Shown one piece after another: positions 1 through 8,765 of a stretch of 64,000 nucleotides of DNA. Numbering within the stretch: position 1 is the stretch's first letter; every line of letters starts with the position of its first letter. The position numbers were made by a program, and so were the translations under genes. The stretch comes from JAICKM01 sp038228295. GTDB taxonomy: Bacteria; Chloroflexota; Chloroflexia; QHBQ01; JAICKM01. The notes under the pieces were generated by a model. The model saw only the letters and a program-made list of their open reading frames with translations. It was not told where the DNA came from and made no database searches. The stretch lies in contig JBBRPH010000009.1 of the NCBI GenBank assembly GCA_038228295.1, positions 1-64,000 of the forward strand, in the 5' to 3' direction.

Positions 1-2
1 AC

Positions 3-812
3 TACGGCCTGCGCGACCGGGGAGCTATCGCGCCCGGCTACCGCGCCGACCTGCTGGTGGCCGACCGCTTCCCCGACTTCAACGTGACTCGCGTCTATCG
101 GGCCGGCGAACCGGTCGCCGCCGATGGGCGTTTGCTGCACGATCCGCCGCCCACCGCCGTGCCCGCCGCACTCCTGGACACGATGCGCCTGCACCCCGCC
201 GCGTTTGCCGCCGCTGGGCCGCAGCTCCACGTCTCGGCGGCCGCCGGCAATCGCGTCCACGTCATCGTCATGGTGCCGCACCAGATTATCACCCAACGCA
301 CCGTCGCCCAGTTGCCGGTACGCGACGGACGTTTGGCCGCCGATCCGGCGACGGATGTGCTGAAGCTGGCCGTCTGGGAGCGCCACACCGCCAGTGGGCG
401 CGTGGGCGTCGGCTTTGTGCAGGGCTTCGGCCTGCAACGCGGCGCCATCGCCTCGTCAGTCGCGCACGACAGCCACAACATCGTCGTGGTCGGCACCAAC
501 GATGCCGATATGCGCGTGGCAGCGGCGCGCGTGGCCGCGTTGGGCGGCGGCCAGGTGGCGGTGGCCGACGGCGTGGCGCTGGCCGAAGTGCCGCTCGAAG
601 TGGCCGGCCTGATGTCGGCCCGCCCCTACGAGGAGATGGCGCACCTCGCCCACGCTGCGGTTGTCGCCGCCGAAGCACTCGGCTGCACGCTGCCCAACCC
701 CTTCATCGCGCTGGCCTTTGTCGCCCTGCCCGTCATCCCGCTGCTCAAACTGACCGATCATGGTCTGGTGGATGTCGAACAGTTCGCCGTTATCCCGCTG
801 GCGGCCGACTAA
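3..812 (+). CDS. ade: Adenine deaminase, C-terminal part (5' end outside window)
   Basis: The frame is open from base 3, so the N-terminal metal-binding half lies upstream of the window. The visible part begins with the end of the amidohydrolase fold (GAIAPGYRADLLVADRF, a typical beta-sandwich return) and continues with the C-terminal domain of adenine deaminases, with the landmarks GFGLQRGAIASSVAHDSHN and LPNPFIALAF. Family knowledge: a cytosolic, metal-dependent enzyme converting adenine to hypoxanthine and ammonia in purine salvage. The gene ends at a TAA and is followed at once by a strong promoter for the next gene, so it closes its own transcription unit. Nothing suggests decay of the visible part. 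Confidence 0.9.
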   Translation, partial: YGLRDRGAIAPGYRADLLVADRFPDFNVTRVYRAGEPVAADGRLLHDPPPTAVPAALLDTMRLHPAAFAAAGPQLHVSAAAGNRVHVIVMVPHQIITQRTVAQLPVRDGRLAADPATDVLKLAVWERHTASGRVGVGFVQGFGLQRGAIASSVAHDSHNIVVVGTNDADMRVAAARVAALGGGQVAVADGVALAEVPLEVAGLMSARPYEEMAHLAHAAVVAAEALGCTLPNPFIALAFVALPVIPLLKLTDHGLVDVEQFAVIPLAAD

Positions 813-847
813 GCCTCCGCTGCACCCGCAAATACATCGCACGGCCC

Positions 848-877
848 TTGACAGCAGCCGGACCGGGCGGGTATAAT
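848..877 (+). promoter_or_regulatory. Consensus sigma-70-type promoter for the ABC-F gene
   Basis: TTGACA at 848-853 and TATAAT at 872-877 are separated by 18 bp. Both hexamers match the consensus exactly. The predicted start of transcription is near 884, giving a leader of about 100 nt before the ATG at 983; I saw no clear hairpin or leader peptide in it. Confidence 0.8.
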
Positions 878-982
878 TTCGGCTTGTGGGCTTAGGGCGA
901 GTTGTCCAAACAGTTTATTGTCGCCCGCTTGGAACCGATCATTTCCGCAACGGTCGGCTAATTTTTAGGATCAGATAAACCC

Positions 983-2590
983 ATGTTGCAAGTATCCAAT
1001 CTCATGCTCTGGTATGGACCGCGTTTAATTCTGGATGATATTTCCTTCAACATTAGCCAGGGCGAAAAAGCCGGCCTGATCGGCATCAACGGCGCAGGCA
1101 AGTCGTCGCTGCTCAAGATCGTGGCCGAGCAGATGCACGCCGACAGCGGCACGATCACGCGCGCGCGCACCTATGGCTACCTGTCGCAGGATGTGGCGCA
1201 CGAAGAGCCGGTGACGGCGGCGGCCACGGTGCGCGATTATATCTTCAGCGGCACCGGTCTCGATAGCGCCATCCTCGAATACGAGGCGCTGGCCGAGCAG
1301 TTGGCGACTTCCACCGGCACGGCGCTAGACAACACGATGGATCGCTTCGGCGACGCGCAGGCCACGCTGGACCGGCTGGGCTATTATGATGCCGATGCGC
1401 GGGCCGAAGAACTGGTGCATGGCCTCGGCCTCAAAGGGGTGGACCTGGAGCGGCTGGTGACGACCCTCAGCGGCGGACAAAAAACCAAGCTGGCCCTGGT
1501 GCGTCTGCTGTTCCAGGGGCCGGACCTGCTGCTGTTGGACGAGCCGACCAACTTCCTTGACCTGGAAGCGGCTAAATGGCTGATGGATTTTCTCGGTACC
1601 TATAAAGGCAGCCTGCTGATCATCTCCCACGACCTCGAACTGCTGGACCGCAATATTGACAAAATCTTCCGCCTGAACGAGTTCACGCATAAGCTGGAAG
1701 AGACGCGCGGCACCTATTCGGCCTATTTGCGCCAGCGCGACGGGATGCAGGCGACCCTGGAAAAGACGCAGGCCCAGCAGAAGAAAGAGGCGGTGCGCCT
1801 GAAAAAGACCGCCGAGCGGCTGCGCGGCTTCGGCGCGACGCGCGTGATGCAGGTCCATGCCATTGAACGGCGCGTGGCGAGCATCGAAACCGGTATGCCG
1901 GTGTTGGCTGAAAACAGCCGCCGCATGAAGATCCGCTTTGTGGTGCGCCAACTGAGCGCCAAAGGGGTGCTGGATGCGCGCGGGTTGAGTAAAAGCTACG
2001 GCCCGAAACGCATCTTCAGCAATATCAGCTTCGCGGTCGAACGAGGGCAACGGCTGGTGATCATTGGGCTGAACGGCGCGGGCAAGACGACCCTGCTGCG
2101 TTCGTTGCAAGGTTTAACCACGCTGGACAGCGGCACGACCGAGTGGGGCGACCGCGTGCAAATCGGCTATTACGCGCAGGAGAGCGAAGGGCTGGACTAT
2201 GAGCAGACGGTCTATAACGAGGCGCTGTCTGTGTTGCCCGAAGACAGCAAGCGTGTGCGCGGCATTCTGGGCAGCTTCCTGTTCTCCGGCGACCGCGTGC
2301 TCCAGCCGATTGGCACCCTGAGCGGCGGCGAAAAGACCCGCCTCGCGCTCGCCAAATTAGTGTTGGCCGGCCCTAACGTACTGGTGCTGGATGAGCCGAC
2401 CACCCACCTCGATCCGCAGTCGCGCCAAATCATCGGCGAGGCGCTGGCCGACTACAACGGCACGATTATCGCCGTGACTCACGATGTCGAGTTTGTCGCG
2501 CACCTCAAACCCGACACGCTGCTGCAAATGCCCAGCGGCAAACTCTTGCCCTACAGCCCCGAACACAACCGGATGCTGGCCCGCTCTTAG
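983..2590 (+). CDS. ABC-F family ATP-binding protein
   Basis: 535 residues with two nucleotide-binding domains and no membrane segments, the ABC-F layout. First cassette: Walker A GINGAGKSS near residues 34-42, signature LSGGQKTK, Walker B LLLLDEPTNFLD. Second cassette: Walker A GLNGAGKTT near 361, signature LSGGEKTR near 447, Walker B VLVLDEPTTHLD. Between them (about 230-320) lies a charged linker rich in Lys/Arg/Gln, the region that in known ABC-F proteins contacts the ribosome. Family members (EttA, Uup, antibiotic-resistance ABC-F) act on ribosomes, not in transport; which subgroup this is cannot be told by eye. Start chosen for the AGGA about 12 nt upstream and the promoter at 848. It converges on, and overlaps by 4 bp, the response regulator gene. 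Confidence 0.9.
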   Translation: MLQVSNLMLWYGPRLILDDISFNISQGEKAGLIGINGAGKSSLLKIVAEQMHADSGTITRARTYGYLSQDVAHEEPVTAAATVRDYIFSGTGLDSAILEYEALAEQLATSTGTALDNTMDRFGDAQATLDRLGYYDADARAEELVHGLGLKGVDLERLVTTLSGGQKTKLALVRLLFQGPDLLLLDEPTNFLDLEAAKWLMDFLGTYKGSLLIISHDLELLDRNIDKIFRLNEFTHKLEETRGTYSAYLRQRDGMQATLEKTQAQQKKEAVRLKKTAERLRGFGATRVMQVHAIERRVASIETGMPVLAENSRRMKIRFVVRQLSAKGVLDARGLSKSYGPKRIFSNISFAVERGQRLVIIGLNGAGKTTLLRSLQGLTTLDSGTTEWGDRVQIGYYAQESEGLDYEQTVYNEALSVLPEDSKRVRGILGSFLFSGDRVLQPIGTLSGGEKTRLALAKLVLAGPNVLVLDEPTTHLDPQSRQIIGEALADYNGTIIAVTHDVEFVAHLKPDTLLQMPSGKLLPYSPEHNRMLARS

Positions 2591-2964
2591 CTGTCCTCCC
2601 CCACTAGGCCGGCGATGGTGCTGAGTAGGTAGTCTATGTCGAACGGTTTGGCGACGAGCGCATCGGCATGAACCAGATCTTGACTTTGGCGCGTTAGGTT
2701 AGTGCGGGCCGACATCAACACCACCGGAATATCGGCGGTGTTGTGATCCGCCTTGATGCGCCGGCAGGCTTCGATGCCGTCCATGATCGGCATCATAATA
2801 TCCATCAACACGACATTGGGTGTTCTCTGATGCGCCTGTTCGACGGCCTGTAGCCCATTTGTGGCGACACTCACCTCATAGCCTTCCGCTTGGAGCAGAT
2901 CGGAACAGATTTCCAGGATCGCCGGATCGTCGTCCACGACCAGCACCTTTGATATAGCTTGCAC
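2587..2964 (-). CDS. Stand-alone receiver-domain response regulator
   Basis: 125 residues consisting of one CheY-like receiver domain and no output domain. Visible landmarks, numbered from the GTG start: the acidic cluster VVDDD near 10-13, phosphoacceptor Asp55 in LMDIMMP, Ser85 in LMSA, and Lys106 in KPF. It is therefore a predicted phosphorelay carrier or diffusible regulator; no histidine kinase is adjacent. I chose GTG at 2964 because a GAGG sits 6 nt before it; a TTG at 2976 would add four residues but has no good ribosome site. Its stop overlaps the stop region of the convergent ABC-F gene by 4 bp. Confidence 0.85.
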   Translation of the reverse strand: MQAISKVLVVDDDPAILEICSDLLQAEGYEVSVATNGLQAVEQAHQRTPNVVLMDIMMPIMDGIEACRRIKADHNTADIPVVLMSARTNLTRQSQDLVHADALVAKPFDIDYLLSTIAGLVGEDS

Positions 2965-3222
2965 GGTGTACCTCAAATCGGCGCTAGTACCCGTCGTGTA
3001 CTGGCGGGATAAGGATGGTTTTGCCTAAAATTACGGCATTGCGTCGGTATATAGCGGCGCAGTAGCAGGATCTGAGCAGGATCTGTTCCAAGCACTCAGG
3101 CGCACCGCCTGCCCAGGATCGGCACGGCGGTTAGGGCGGCACAACACCTGCACTACACACAACAGCTTCCTGCCGGCGCGGGGCGGGAACTGCGGCTTGG
3201 GGTGTGGCGGAGGAGAACAAGC

Positions 3223-3954
3223 ATGAATAGGCAGTGGCGCGGCTGGATACTACTAGCAGTGGTCTGCGGGGTGGCGCTGGCCGGGGCAGGCTGCGACAGC
3301 GCTAATATTAACCCTTTCGCACCCGCGCCGACCGCCACGCCCACGGCGACGGCGACGCCGACCGCGACCGACACCCCCATCCCGACGGATACGCCCAACC
3401 CCACGGCTACACCCACGGCGACCGATACCCTTACGCCGACCGCTACGCCGACCTCGACCCTGACCGCCACGCCGAGCGCGACGCCCCTGCCGACCGTCAC
3501 CCCGCCGGTGGCAAGCGACGAGTGCCGTTATATCAAGTGGCTGGGCACCGGGTTGATTCGGTTGGCGCTCTACGGCGCAGCGCTGCAACGCGACGAGGCG
3601 GCGCTGCACAACACCACCATCTTTAATCGCGCTTGGCGCACGCAAGCGTTGACCGATCTGGCTGCTGAGCGCGACTCGGCTGATCCCATTGAGCGCGGCT
3701 ACCCTGCCGCGAGCGTGCCGGTAGCCCTGGCCGACCTCGACCGTGAAGCGCGCAGCTATAGCGGCCGCGTGCGCGCGGCCAGCCAGACAGCCTATGACGC
3801 GCTGAACAATTATGATCCCTTCGGCTTCAGTGATGCCTACAACAGCTTCGGCCCGCTCAGCGCCGCCGGCGACCGCCTGGCAAACGACCTCAATAGTTGG
3901 GCACGCGGCCGCGGCTACGGCGATTTCGCCGTAGCCGCTACCGCTTGTCGCTGA
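3223..3954 (+). CDS. Lipoprotein with Thr/Pro-repeat linker, function unknown
   Basis: 243 residues from ATG 3223, which has AGGAG 7 nt upstream; an earlier in-frame start at 3202 lacks one. The N-terminus is a lipoprotein signal: basic residues, a hydrophobic stretch, then ALAGAGC as lipobox. After the Cys come roughly 60 residues made of short repeats of the type TPTAT, a flexible cell-wall-spanning stalk, then a folded C-terminal domain starting DECRYIKWLGTG that I do not recognise. The protein is probably anchored outside the membrane. It lies 17 bp from the stop of a convergent oxidoreductase gene. The repeat tract is GC-rich and could slip in length between strains. Confidence 0.7.
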   Translation: MNRQWRGWILLAVVCGVALAGAGCDSANINPFAPAPTATPTATATPTATDTPIPTDTPNPTATPTATDTLTPTATPTSTLTATPSATPLPTVTPPVASDECRYIKWLGTGLIRLALYGAALQRDEAALHNTTIFNRAWRTQALTDLAAERDSADPIERGYPAASVPVALADLDREARSYSGRVRAASQTAYDALNNYDPFGFSDAYNSFGPLSAAGDRLANDLNSWARGRGYGDFAVAATACR

Positions 3955-3970
3955 GGGAGTGGGCCGTTGC

Positions 3971-4957
3971 CTATTGCCAGCGGATGTGGGGAATGACCTC
4001 GCGCCCGTAGGCTTCGATGAACGCTTCCTGGTTGCGCCCCACATTATGGACGTAGATTTCGTTGAAGCCCAGGTCAGCGAAGTGCTGGATGTGGCCTAGA
4101 TGCACATTCAGGTCGGCGGACATCAGCACGCGGCCCTTAAAGTTCTCCGGGCGCACGATATTCGCCATCGCGGCAAAGTCTTCCGGGTTGCGAATGTCGG
4201 CTTTGGGGAAGTTCATGCCGCCGTTCGGCCATTCTTTGACCGCCTGATCGGTCGCTGCCTGATCGCTGTCCGCCCAGGAGACATGCAGTTGCAGGATGCG
4301 CGGCATGGTCGCTGGGTCTTTGCCGGCGCCGCGTGCACCCTTGTCGAAGCGATCTAGCAGCAACTTGATCTTTTCGTCGGCCGCGCCCACCGTGATGATG
4401 CCGTCGCAGGTCGCGCCGGTCCGTTCGGCATTGACCGGGCCGGACGTGGCGACATAGATCGGCGGCGGGGTGGCGGGCAGCGTGTAGAGCTTGGCGCTCT
4501 CCAGGTTGAAGTGCGTGCCCTTGTGCTTGACCACTTTGCCGCTGAACAGCTTGCGGATCACCTCGATGCCTTCGGCCAGGATCTCTAGCCGCGTGACCGG
4601 CTCCGGCCAATACTGGCCGACGACGTGTTCATTGAGCGCCTCGCCCGCGCCCAGGCCGAGATAGAAGCGGCCGGGGAACATCGCTTCCAACGTGGTGGCG
4701 GCCTGCGCCAGGACGGCCGGGTGGTAGCGGAAGCCCGGCGGGGTCACGCCGGTGCCGAAGCGCAACTTGGTCAGCGCGCCCAACGCGCCCATCCAGGCCC
4801 AGACAAAGCCGCTTTGCCCCTGGCTGGGGGTCCACGGGTGGAAGTGGTCCGAGGCCATGATCGCCCCAAACCCGGCTCCTTCGGCCTGCTGCGAATAGCG
4901 CAACAGATCGGTCGGCGTAAACTGCTCAAACATCGCGGCGTAACCCAACGTACCCAT
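3971..4957 (-). CDS. LLM-class F420-dependent oxidoreductase, FGD-like
   Basis: 328 residues with the bacterial luciferase-like (LLM) TIM-barrel pattern. ASDHFHPW near residues 36-43 and FGTGVTPPGFRYHP are typical of the subgroup related to F420-dependent glucose-6-phosphate dehydrogenase; LGLGAGEALNEHV marks the barrel near residue 105. The family uses coenzyme F420 as hydride carrier; the organic substrate cannot be inferred. The start is ATG 4957, 8 nt after AGGAG; the in-frame GTG at 4966 directly touches that site. It is the last gene of a minus-strand run with cofE, cofC and cofD, which supports F420 use. Confidence 0.85.
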   Translation of the reverse strand: MGTLGYAAMFEQFTPTDLLRYSQQAEGAGFGAIMASDHFHPWTPSQGQSGFVWAWMGALGALTKLRFGTGVTPPGFRYHPAVLAQAATTLEAMFPGRFYLGLGAGEALNEHVVGQYWPEPVTRLEILAEGIEVIRKLFSGKVVKHKGTHFNLESAKLYTLPATPPPIYVATSGPVNAERTGATCDGIITVGAADEKIKLLLDRFDKGARGAGKDPATMPRILQLHVSWADSDQAATDQAVKEWPNGGMNFPKADIRNPEDFAAMANIVRPENFKGRVLMSADLNVHLGHIQHFADLGFNEIYVHNVGRNQEAFIEAYGREVIPHIRWQ

Positions 4958-4993
4958 CAGTTTCACTCCTTTATCTTTACTCTGCGTTTAATA

Positions 4994-5755
4994 TCAGCGG
5001 AACAGATCGCGGGCCGGGTCCATGATCAAGTCGCGGCCACTGCCGGCGGCCGGCTCGTAGGCATAACCCCGGATCACGGCGACCGGACGACCGTCCAGTT
5101 TGCCCATAATCAATTCGGCGGCGGCGGCCAGTTCGTCGGCCACGGCCAGGATGCTGGCGCTCAATAGATAGCCGTGCGCGTCGGTCTGACCCCGGTAGTC
5201 GGTCACAGCGGCCAGCCCCGATAGGCCGATGGCGACGTTGATGATGCCGTGGCGCCAGGCGCGGCCAAACGAATCGGAGATGATCACCGGCAGATCGAAG
5301 CCCAGTTCGGCGCTGAGGGTGGCGCGCAGGCCCGCCGCCGAGCCGTCGGGGTCGCGCGGCAGCAGGCAAACCGTGTCGTGCCCGCCCACGTTCGAGGCAT
5401 CCACCCCGGCGTTGGCGCAGATAAAGCCGCCATGTGTCTCGGTGATCAACACGCCGTTCAGCATCCGCACGATGCGCTTGCTTTCGCGCAGCACCACCTC
5501 GATCTGGCGCGCATCTTTCGCCCAGGTCGCCGCCCAGCGCTGAGCCAGGTCCGACGGTGCGATGGTCGTCAGATCCACCAGCGCGCCTTCGGCCTTGCTG
5601 ACGATCTTTTGCGTCACCACCAGGATGTCGCCGGCCTGGAAAGTGAACTCGACCTCTGCCGCCGCATCACGGATCAGCGTGGGTAGGTCCATGCCCGGCG
5701 TGACTTCGGGGAAGCGACCCAGGGCCAGGATGCGGATTTCGGGCGGCGCGGGCAT
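4994..5755 (-). CDS. cofE: Coenzyme F420-0:L-glutamate ligase CofE
   Basis: 253 residues, the length of single-domain CofE. Recognisable stretches are GDILVVTQKIVSKAEGA, the ETHGGFICANAGVDASN block and ISDSFGRAWRHG. The enzyme adds L-glutamate residues to F420-0 using GTP, building the polyglutamate tail. It lacks the C-terminal nitroreductase-like domain found in actinobacterial FbiB, which there reduces the dehydro-intermediate. It follows cofC by 15 bp on the same strand, so the two are almost certainly co-transcribed. The ribosome site GGAG overlaps the end of cofC. Confidence 0.93.
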   Translation of the reverse strand: MPAPPEIRILALGRFPEVTPGMDLPTLIRDAAAEVEFTFQAGDILVVTQKIVSKAEGALVDLTTIAPSDLAQRWAATWAKDARQIEVVLRESKRIVRMLNGVLITETHGGFICANAGVDASNVGGHDTVCLLPRDPDGSAAGLRATLSAELGFDLPVIISDSFGRAWRHGIINVAIGLSGLAAVTDYRGQTDAHGYLLSASILAVADELAAAAELIMGKLDGRPVAVIRGYAYEPAAGSGRDLIMDPARDLFR

Positions 5756-5770
5756 GGGCGGATCTCCTGT

Positions 5771-6385
5771 CTATAGATGTAAAGCCGGCGCCACGGGCAG
5801 GTCGGCCAAATCGCCCGGCGTATCCAGATCAAAGGCCGTGCCGGGTGCCCGATAGAGCCGCACAGTGACTCCGGCGGCCGTGGCGGCGGCGCGGTGGCGG
5901 TGGTAGCTGTCCACCCCGAAAGCGAACGGCAGCGCGCCCGGTGGGCGCAGCAGCATGGCGTTGGTGCCGCCGTCGCGCCGGTCGGGCGCTAGCACCACCG
6001 TCGGGCCGGCGGGGGGCACGGCCTCCAATAGCGCGGCCAGTGCCGCAATATCGTGCCCCGTCAGCAGCGGCAAGTCACCCAGCAGCACCAGCAGCGCCGT
6101 GGCGCCGACGGCGCCGGCCCAACTCCGCCCGACTTCCAGCGCGGCATTGAGGCCGGCACCCGGATCGGGCAGACCCACCGCGCCCATCGCGGTCGCCAGC
6201 GCGCACGCGCGTGGGTCGGGACTAACCACCGCCGTGGCCGCGATCACACCCGACTCGCCTAGCGCCCGCAGCACGCCTTGCAGCAGACTTTCGACCAACC
6301 CGGCGCGCTCCGCTGCCGACAGGGCCGGTTGCAGACGACTTTTCGCGCTCGCCAGCGTCTTCACCGGCACCACGGCAACGATCAT
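5771..6385 (-). CDS. cofC: 2-phospholactate / phosphoenolpyruvate guanylyltransferase CofC (FbiD)
   Basis: 204 residues with an N-terminal nucleotidyltransferase signature (VPVKTLASAKSRL) and the metal-binding region LLVLLGDLPLLTG near residue 100. The enzyme activates 2-phospho-L-lactate or phosphoenolpyruvate with GTP for F420 assembly; which substrate is used here cannot be read from the sequence. The start codon overlaps the stop of cofD in an ATGA arrangement (6382-6385), implying translational coupling. It ends 15 bp before cofE. Confidence 0.92.
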   Translation of the reverse strand: MIVAVVPVKTLASAKSRLQPALSAAERAGLVESLLQGVLRALGESGVIAATAVVSPDPRACALATAMGAVGLPDPGAGLNAALEVGRSWAGAVGATALLVLLGDLPLLTGHDIAALAALLEAVPPAGPTVVLAPDRRDGGTNAMLLRPPGALPFAFGVDSYHRHRAAATAAGVTVRLYRAPGTAFDLDTPGDLADLPVAPALHL

Positions 6386-7338
6386 GCCGCCGTCGGCCCG
6401 CGTAATTCTGCGCAGAAGGCCAGTACCTGCCGGGCCAGCGTCTCGCGGTCGGTCATATCGTACATCACCGTCTGGGCCACCTGCACGCGCATCCCCAGCG
6501 CCACGATGCGCTCGGCCAGCGCCGCATCGGTCTCGTCAATCACCAGCCCGTCCAGCAGGCCCGCATAGAGCTGCGCCACGCCGAACGCCGACGGCTCATG
6601 GCCCAGCGCCCGCAGCATATCGGCGGCCGGGCCACGGATCGCCTGCCCGCCCACGATGGGGCTGACCCCCACCCGTGGCCCCGGCGCGGCGGCCAGCGCG
6701 GCGCGTAGGCCCGGCACGGCTAAGATCGGGCCGATGCTGACCAGCGGATTGCTGGGGCAAAACACCACGGCCTCCGCTGCGGCCAAGCGCGCGGCTAACT
6801 CAGCGGGGGGCGCGGCGGCTTCGATGCCGGCGAAGTGCAAGCCCTGCACCGGGTCGCTGTGATGCCGCTGCACGAAATACTCTTGGAAGTCCAGCAATCC
6901 GGCCGCCGTCTGCACTTGCGTCGCCACCACTGTGTCGGTCATCGGCAACAGCCGGGCGCGCACGCCCAGCGCGGTCGTCAGGTCCGCTTCTATCGCGCTA
7001 AGGCTGCGCCCTGCCGCCAATCCTTGTGTGCGCCGGATATGCGTCGCGAAATCGCGGTCGCCCAATTGAAACCACGTTCCTTCGGCCCCGTAGCGCTTCA
7101 GCATCTCTAGCGTGCTGAAGGTATCGCCCACGATACCCCAGCCGGTCTGTGGATTCGCCAGCTCGGCCAACGTGTACAGCACCGTATCCAGGTCGGGGCA
7201 GATGCGCAGCCCGTGCAGCGTGAAATCGTCGGCGGTATTGACCAGCACAGTCAGGCTATCCGGCGGCAGGGCGCGATACAAGCCCTGCGCCAGCTTCGCG
7301 CCGCCCACGCCGCCCGCTAAGGCCACGACGCCGCTCAA
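6382..7338 (-). CDS. cofD: 2-phospho-L-lactate transferase CofD
   Basis: 318 residues. The N-terminal GGVGGAKLAQGLYR and the block VNTADDFTLHGLRICPD are characteristic of CofD/FbiA; FCPSNPLVSIGPIL near residue 190 and SPIVGGQAIRGPA are further family landmarks. It transfers the phospholactyl (or enolpyruvyl) group to the deazaflavin FO. Initiation is at TTG 7338, whose last bases form the TGA stop of the upstream oxidoreductase gene (TTGA overlap), so the chain PPOX-cofD-cofC is translationally coupled at both joints. FO synthase (fbiC/cofGH) is not in this window. Confidence 0.93.
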   Translation of the reverse strand: MSGVVALAGGVGGAKLAQGLYRALPPDSLTVLVNTADDFTLHGLRICPDLDTVLYTLAELANPQTGWGIVGDTFSTLEMLKRYGAEGTWFQLGDRDFATHIRRTQGLAAGRSLSAIEADLTTALGVRARLLPMTDTVVATQVQTAAGLLDFQEYFVQRHHSDPVQGLHFAGIEAAAPPAELAARLAAAEAVVFCPSNPLVSIGPILAVPGLRAALAAAPGPRVGVSPIVGGQAIRGPAADMLRALGHEPSAFGVAQLYAGLLDGLVIDETDAALAERIVALGMRVQVAQTVMYDMTDRETLARQVLAFCAELRGPTAA

Positions 7339-7748
7339 CTGTCAAACCCGTTGACGATCAGATCGTCCAGCGCCACGCGATAGCTAACGCGATCCTCGCT
7401 GCTAAACACCCTTGCGCCCATCTGCTCCCATTGCTGCGGCCCCTGATAGCGGATCGCCAACCGCTTGATGTCGGCCTGCGCGGTCGCCGGGTCGTCATTC
7501 ATGCGCGCCGTGCCGCGGATCGTGACATAGCGGTAGCCGTCCTCGATGCACAGCGACACGCGCGGATCGCGGCTCAGGTTCTGGTCCTTCACCCGCCCGC
7601 GCTTGGTGTTGAACAGCAACTCGTTGCCTTCGATCAGATACCACATCACCGTCTGCTGCGGCGTGCCGTCGGGCAGGATCGTCGCCAGCACGGCAAAACG
7701 TTTCTCGTCCAGGAAAGCGCGCGCCGCCTCATTCAGCTTATCAGCCAT
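7335..7748 (-). CDS. PPOX-class F420-dependent flavin/deazaflavin oxidoreductase
   Basis: 137 residues with the split beta-barrel pattern of the pyridoxamine-phosphate-oxidase-like (FDOR-B) family: FLDEKRFAVLATILPDGTPQ at the N-terminus, LLFNTKRGRVKDQNL in the cofactor-binding middle and VTIRGTARM later. Members bind F420 or sometimes FMN or heme; location directly upstream of, and overlapping, cofD favours F420. Its start is ATG 7748. Substrate unknown. Confidence 0.85.
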   Translation of the reverse strand: MADKLNEAARAFLDEKRFAVLATILPDGTPQQTVMWYLIEGNELLFNTKRGRVKDQNLSRDPRVSLCIEDGYRYVTIRGTARMNDDPATAQADIKRLAIRYQGPQQWEQMGARVFSSEDRVSYRVALDDLIVNGFDS

Positions 7749-7786
7749 CGGTTGCTCCTACTTGCGCCTGACCTCTCGCCGGCGAC

Positions 7787-7860
7787 GAGTTCTGAGTTCT
7801 GAGTTCTGAATTAGCACTGGAGTCGCACGCACCCGTCGCTAACTCAGAATTCAGAACTTA
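7787..7860. repeat. Heptamer array, inverted pair (GAGTTCT family)
   Basis: Three GAGTTCT units and a GAATTA end lie at 7787-7813; the complementary array (TAACTCA, GAATTCA, GAACTTA) lies at 7840-7860. The two arms can pair, with a loop of about 26 nt, in the spacer between the LLM gene ending at 7863 and the PPOX gene starting at 7748. Same family as the arrays at 23565 and 30316. Confidence 0.75.
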
Positions 7861-7862
7861 TC

Positions 7863-8765
7863 CTACTTGCGTCCGCCTTCGGGGATCGCGGCGATTTGGT
7901 CGCGCACGGCGGCGAAAGCATCGAACACGCCCGGCTCTATAAGGTTCGGGATGCCGATGATCACCTGATCGAAGCCCAGTTCGGCGGTGTGGCCGATAGC
8001 ATCCACGATGGCTTGCCCACTGATCGCGCCTTCGCCACTGCCGATAGTCATACGGGTCAGGGTGGTCTTTTCAATCTCGCTGTAGGGGCGGTTGAGGGTG
8101 TCGCAATGACCACGCAGTACATCGAGCTTATGGCGCACCACCTCGTCGCCCATCATGAAGATGTTGCAGGCATCGCCGTATTGGGCAACCAAGCGCAGCG
8201 TCTTCTGTTCGCCGCCGCCGCCGATGAGGATGGGCGGATGCGGCTTGCTGACCGCCTGCGGGCTGTTGAGCGTGCGCGTCAGGTGCGCGTGTTTGCCGTC
8301 AAACGGCGCATCGTTGCCATCCGACCACATCTGGTGGGCGAGTTGCAGCGCGTCTTCCAGCAACTCGAAGCGCTCTTTGAGCGGCGGGAAGGGCACACCT
8401 AGCCCGTTGTGTTCCTCTTCGTTCCAGGCCGCGCCAATGCCCAGATAGGCCCGGCCACCCGACAGCACATCGAGCGTGGTCGCGGTCTTAATCAGCAGGC
8501 CGGGATAGCGATAGGTCACGCCCGTGACCATTGTGCCCAGTTTCACTTTTTGCGTGACCCCGGCCATAAAGGCCAGGGCGCTATAGCCTTCCAGCATCGG
8601 ATCTTCGGCAGGTCCGACCATCTGGATCTGGAAAAAGTGGTCCATGACCCATAGGCTATAGAAGCCCGCCGCCTCGGCCTCGCGCGAAACGCGGGCCAGG
8701 GTGCTGCCAATCGCTGCGTCGCCGCCGGGCCAAGTGAACGACGCGATCTGTAAACCAATTCGCAT
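7863..8765 (-). CDS. LLM-class F420-dependent oxidoreductase
   Basis: 300 residues starting MRIGLQIASFTWPG, with YSLWVMDHFFQI, KLGTMVTGVTYRYPGL and YLGIGAAWNEEEH, all standard positions of luciferase-like F420 oxidoreductases of the type with a short C-terminal region. Start ATG 8765 has AAAGGAGAC 4-5 nt upstream. It is the first gene of the minus-strand F420 group; a weak promoter (TTGTTG, 17 bp, TATGCT) lies some 60 nt upstream. A heptamer-repeat hairpin separates it from the PPOX gene, so expression of the downstream genes may be reduced or independent. Confidence 0.85.
   Translation of the reverse strand: MRIGLQIASFTWPGGDAAIGSTLARVSREAEAAGFYSLWVMDHFFQIQMVGPAEDPMLEGYSALAFMAGVTQKVKLGTMVTGVTYRYPGLLIKTATTLDVLSGGRAYLGIGAAWNEEEHNGLGVPFPPLKERFELLEDALQLAHQMWSDGNDAPFDGKHAHLTRTLNSPQAVSKPHPPILIGGGGEQKTLRLVAQYGDACNIFMMGDEVVRHKLDVLRGHCDTLNRPYSEIEKTTLTRMTIGSGEGAISGQAIVDAIGHTAELGFDQVIIGIPNLIEPGVFDAFAAVRDQIAAIPEGGRK

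Noticed and set aside
95..678. Long antisense and shifted ORFs across the adenine deaminase gene
   Set aside because: They mirror a real coding frame in GC-rich DNA and encode Arg/Pro/Ala-rich low-complexity sequence with no ribosome site. The same applies to most opposite-strand ORFs in the window, for example 1325-2110 and 22520-23554.
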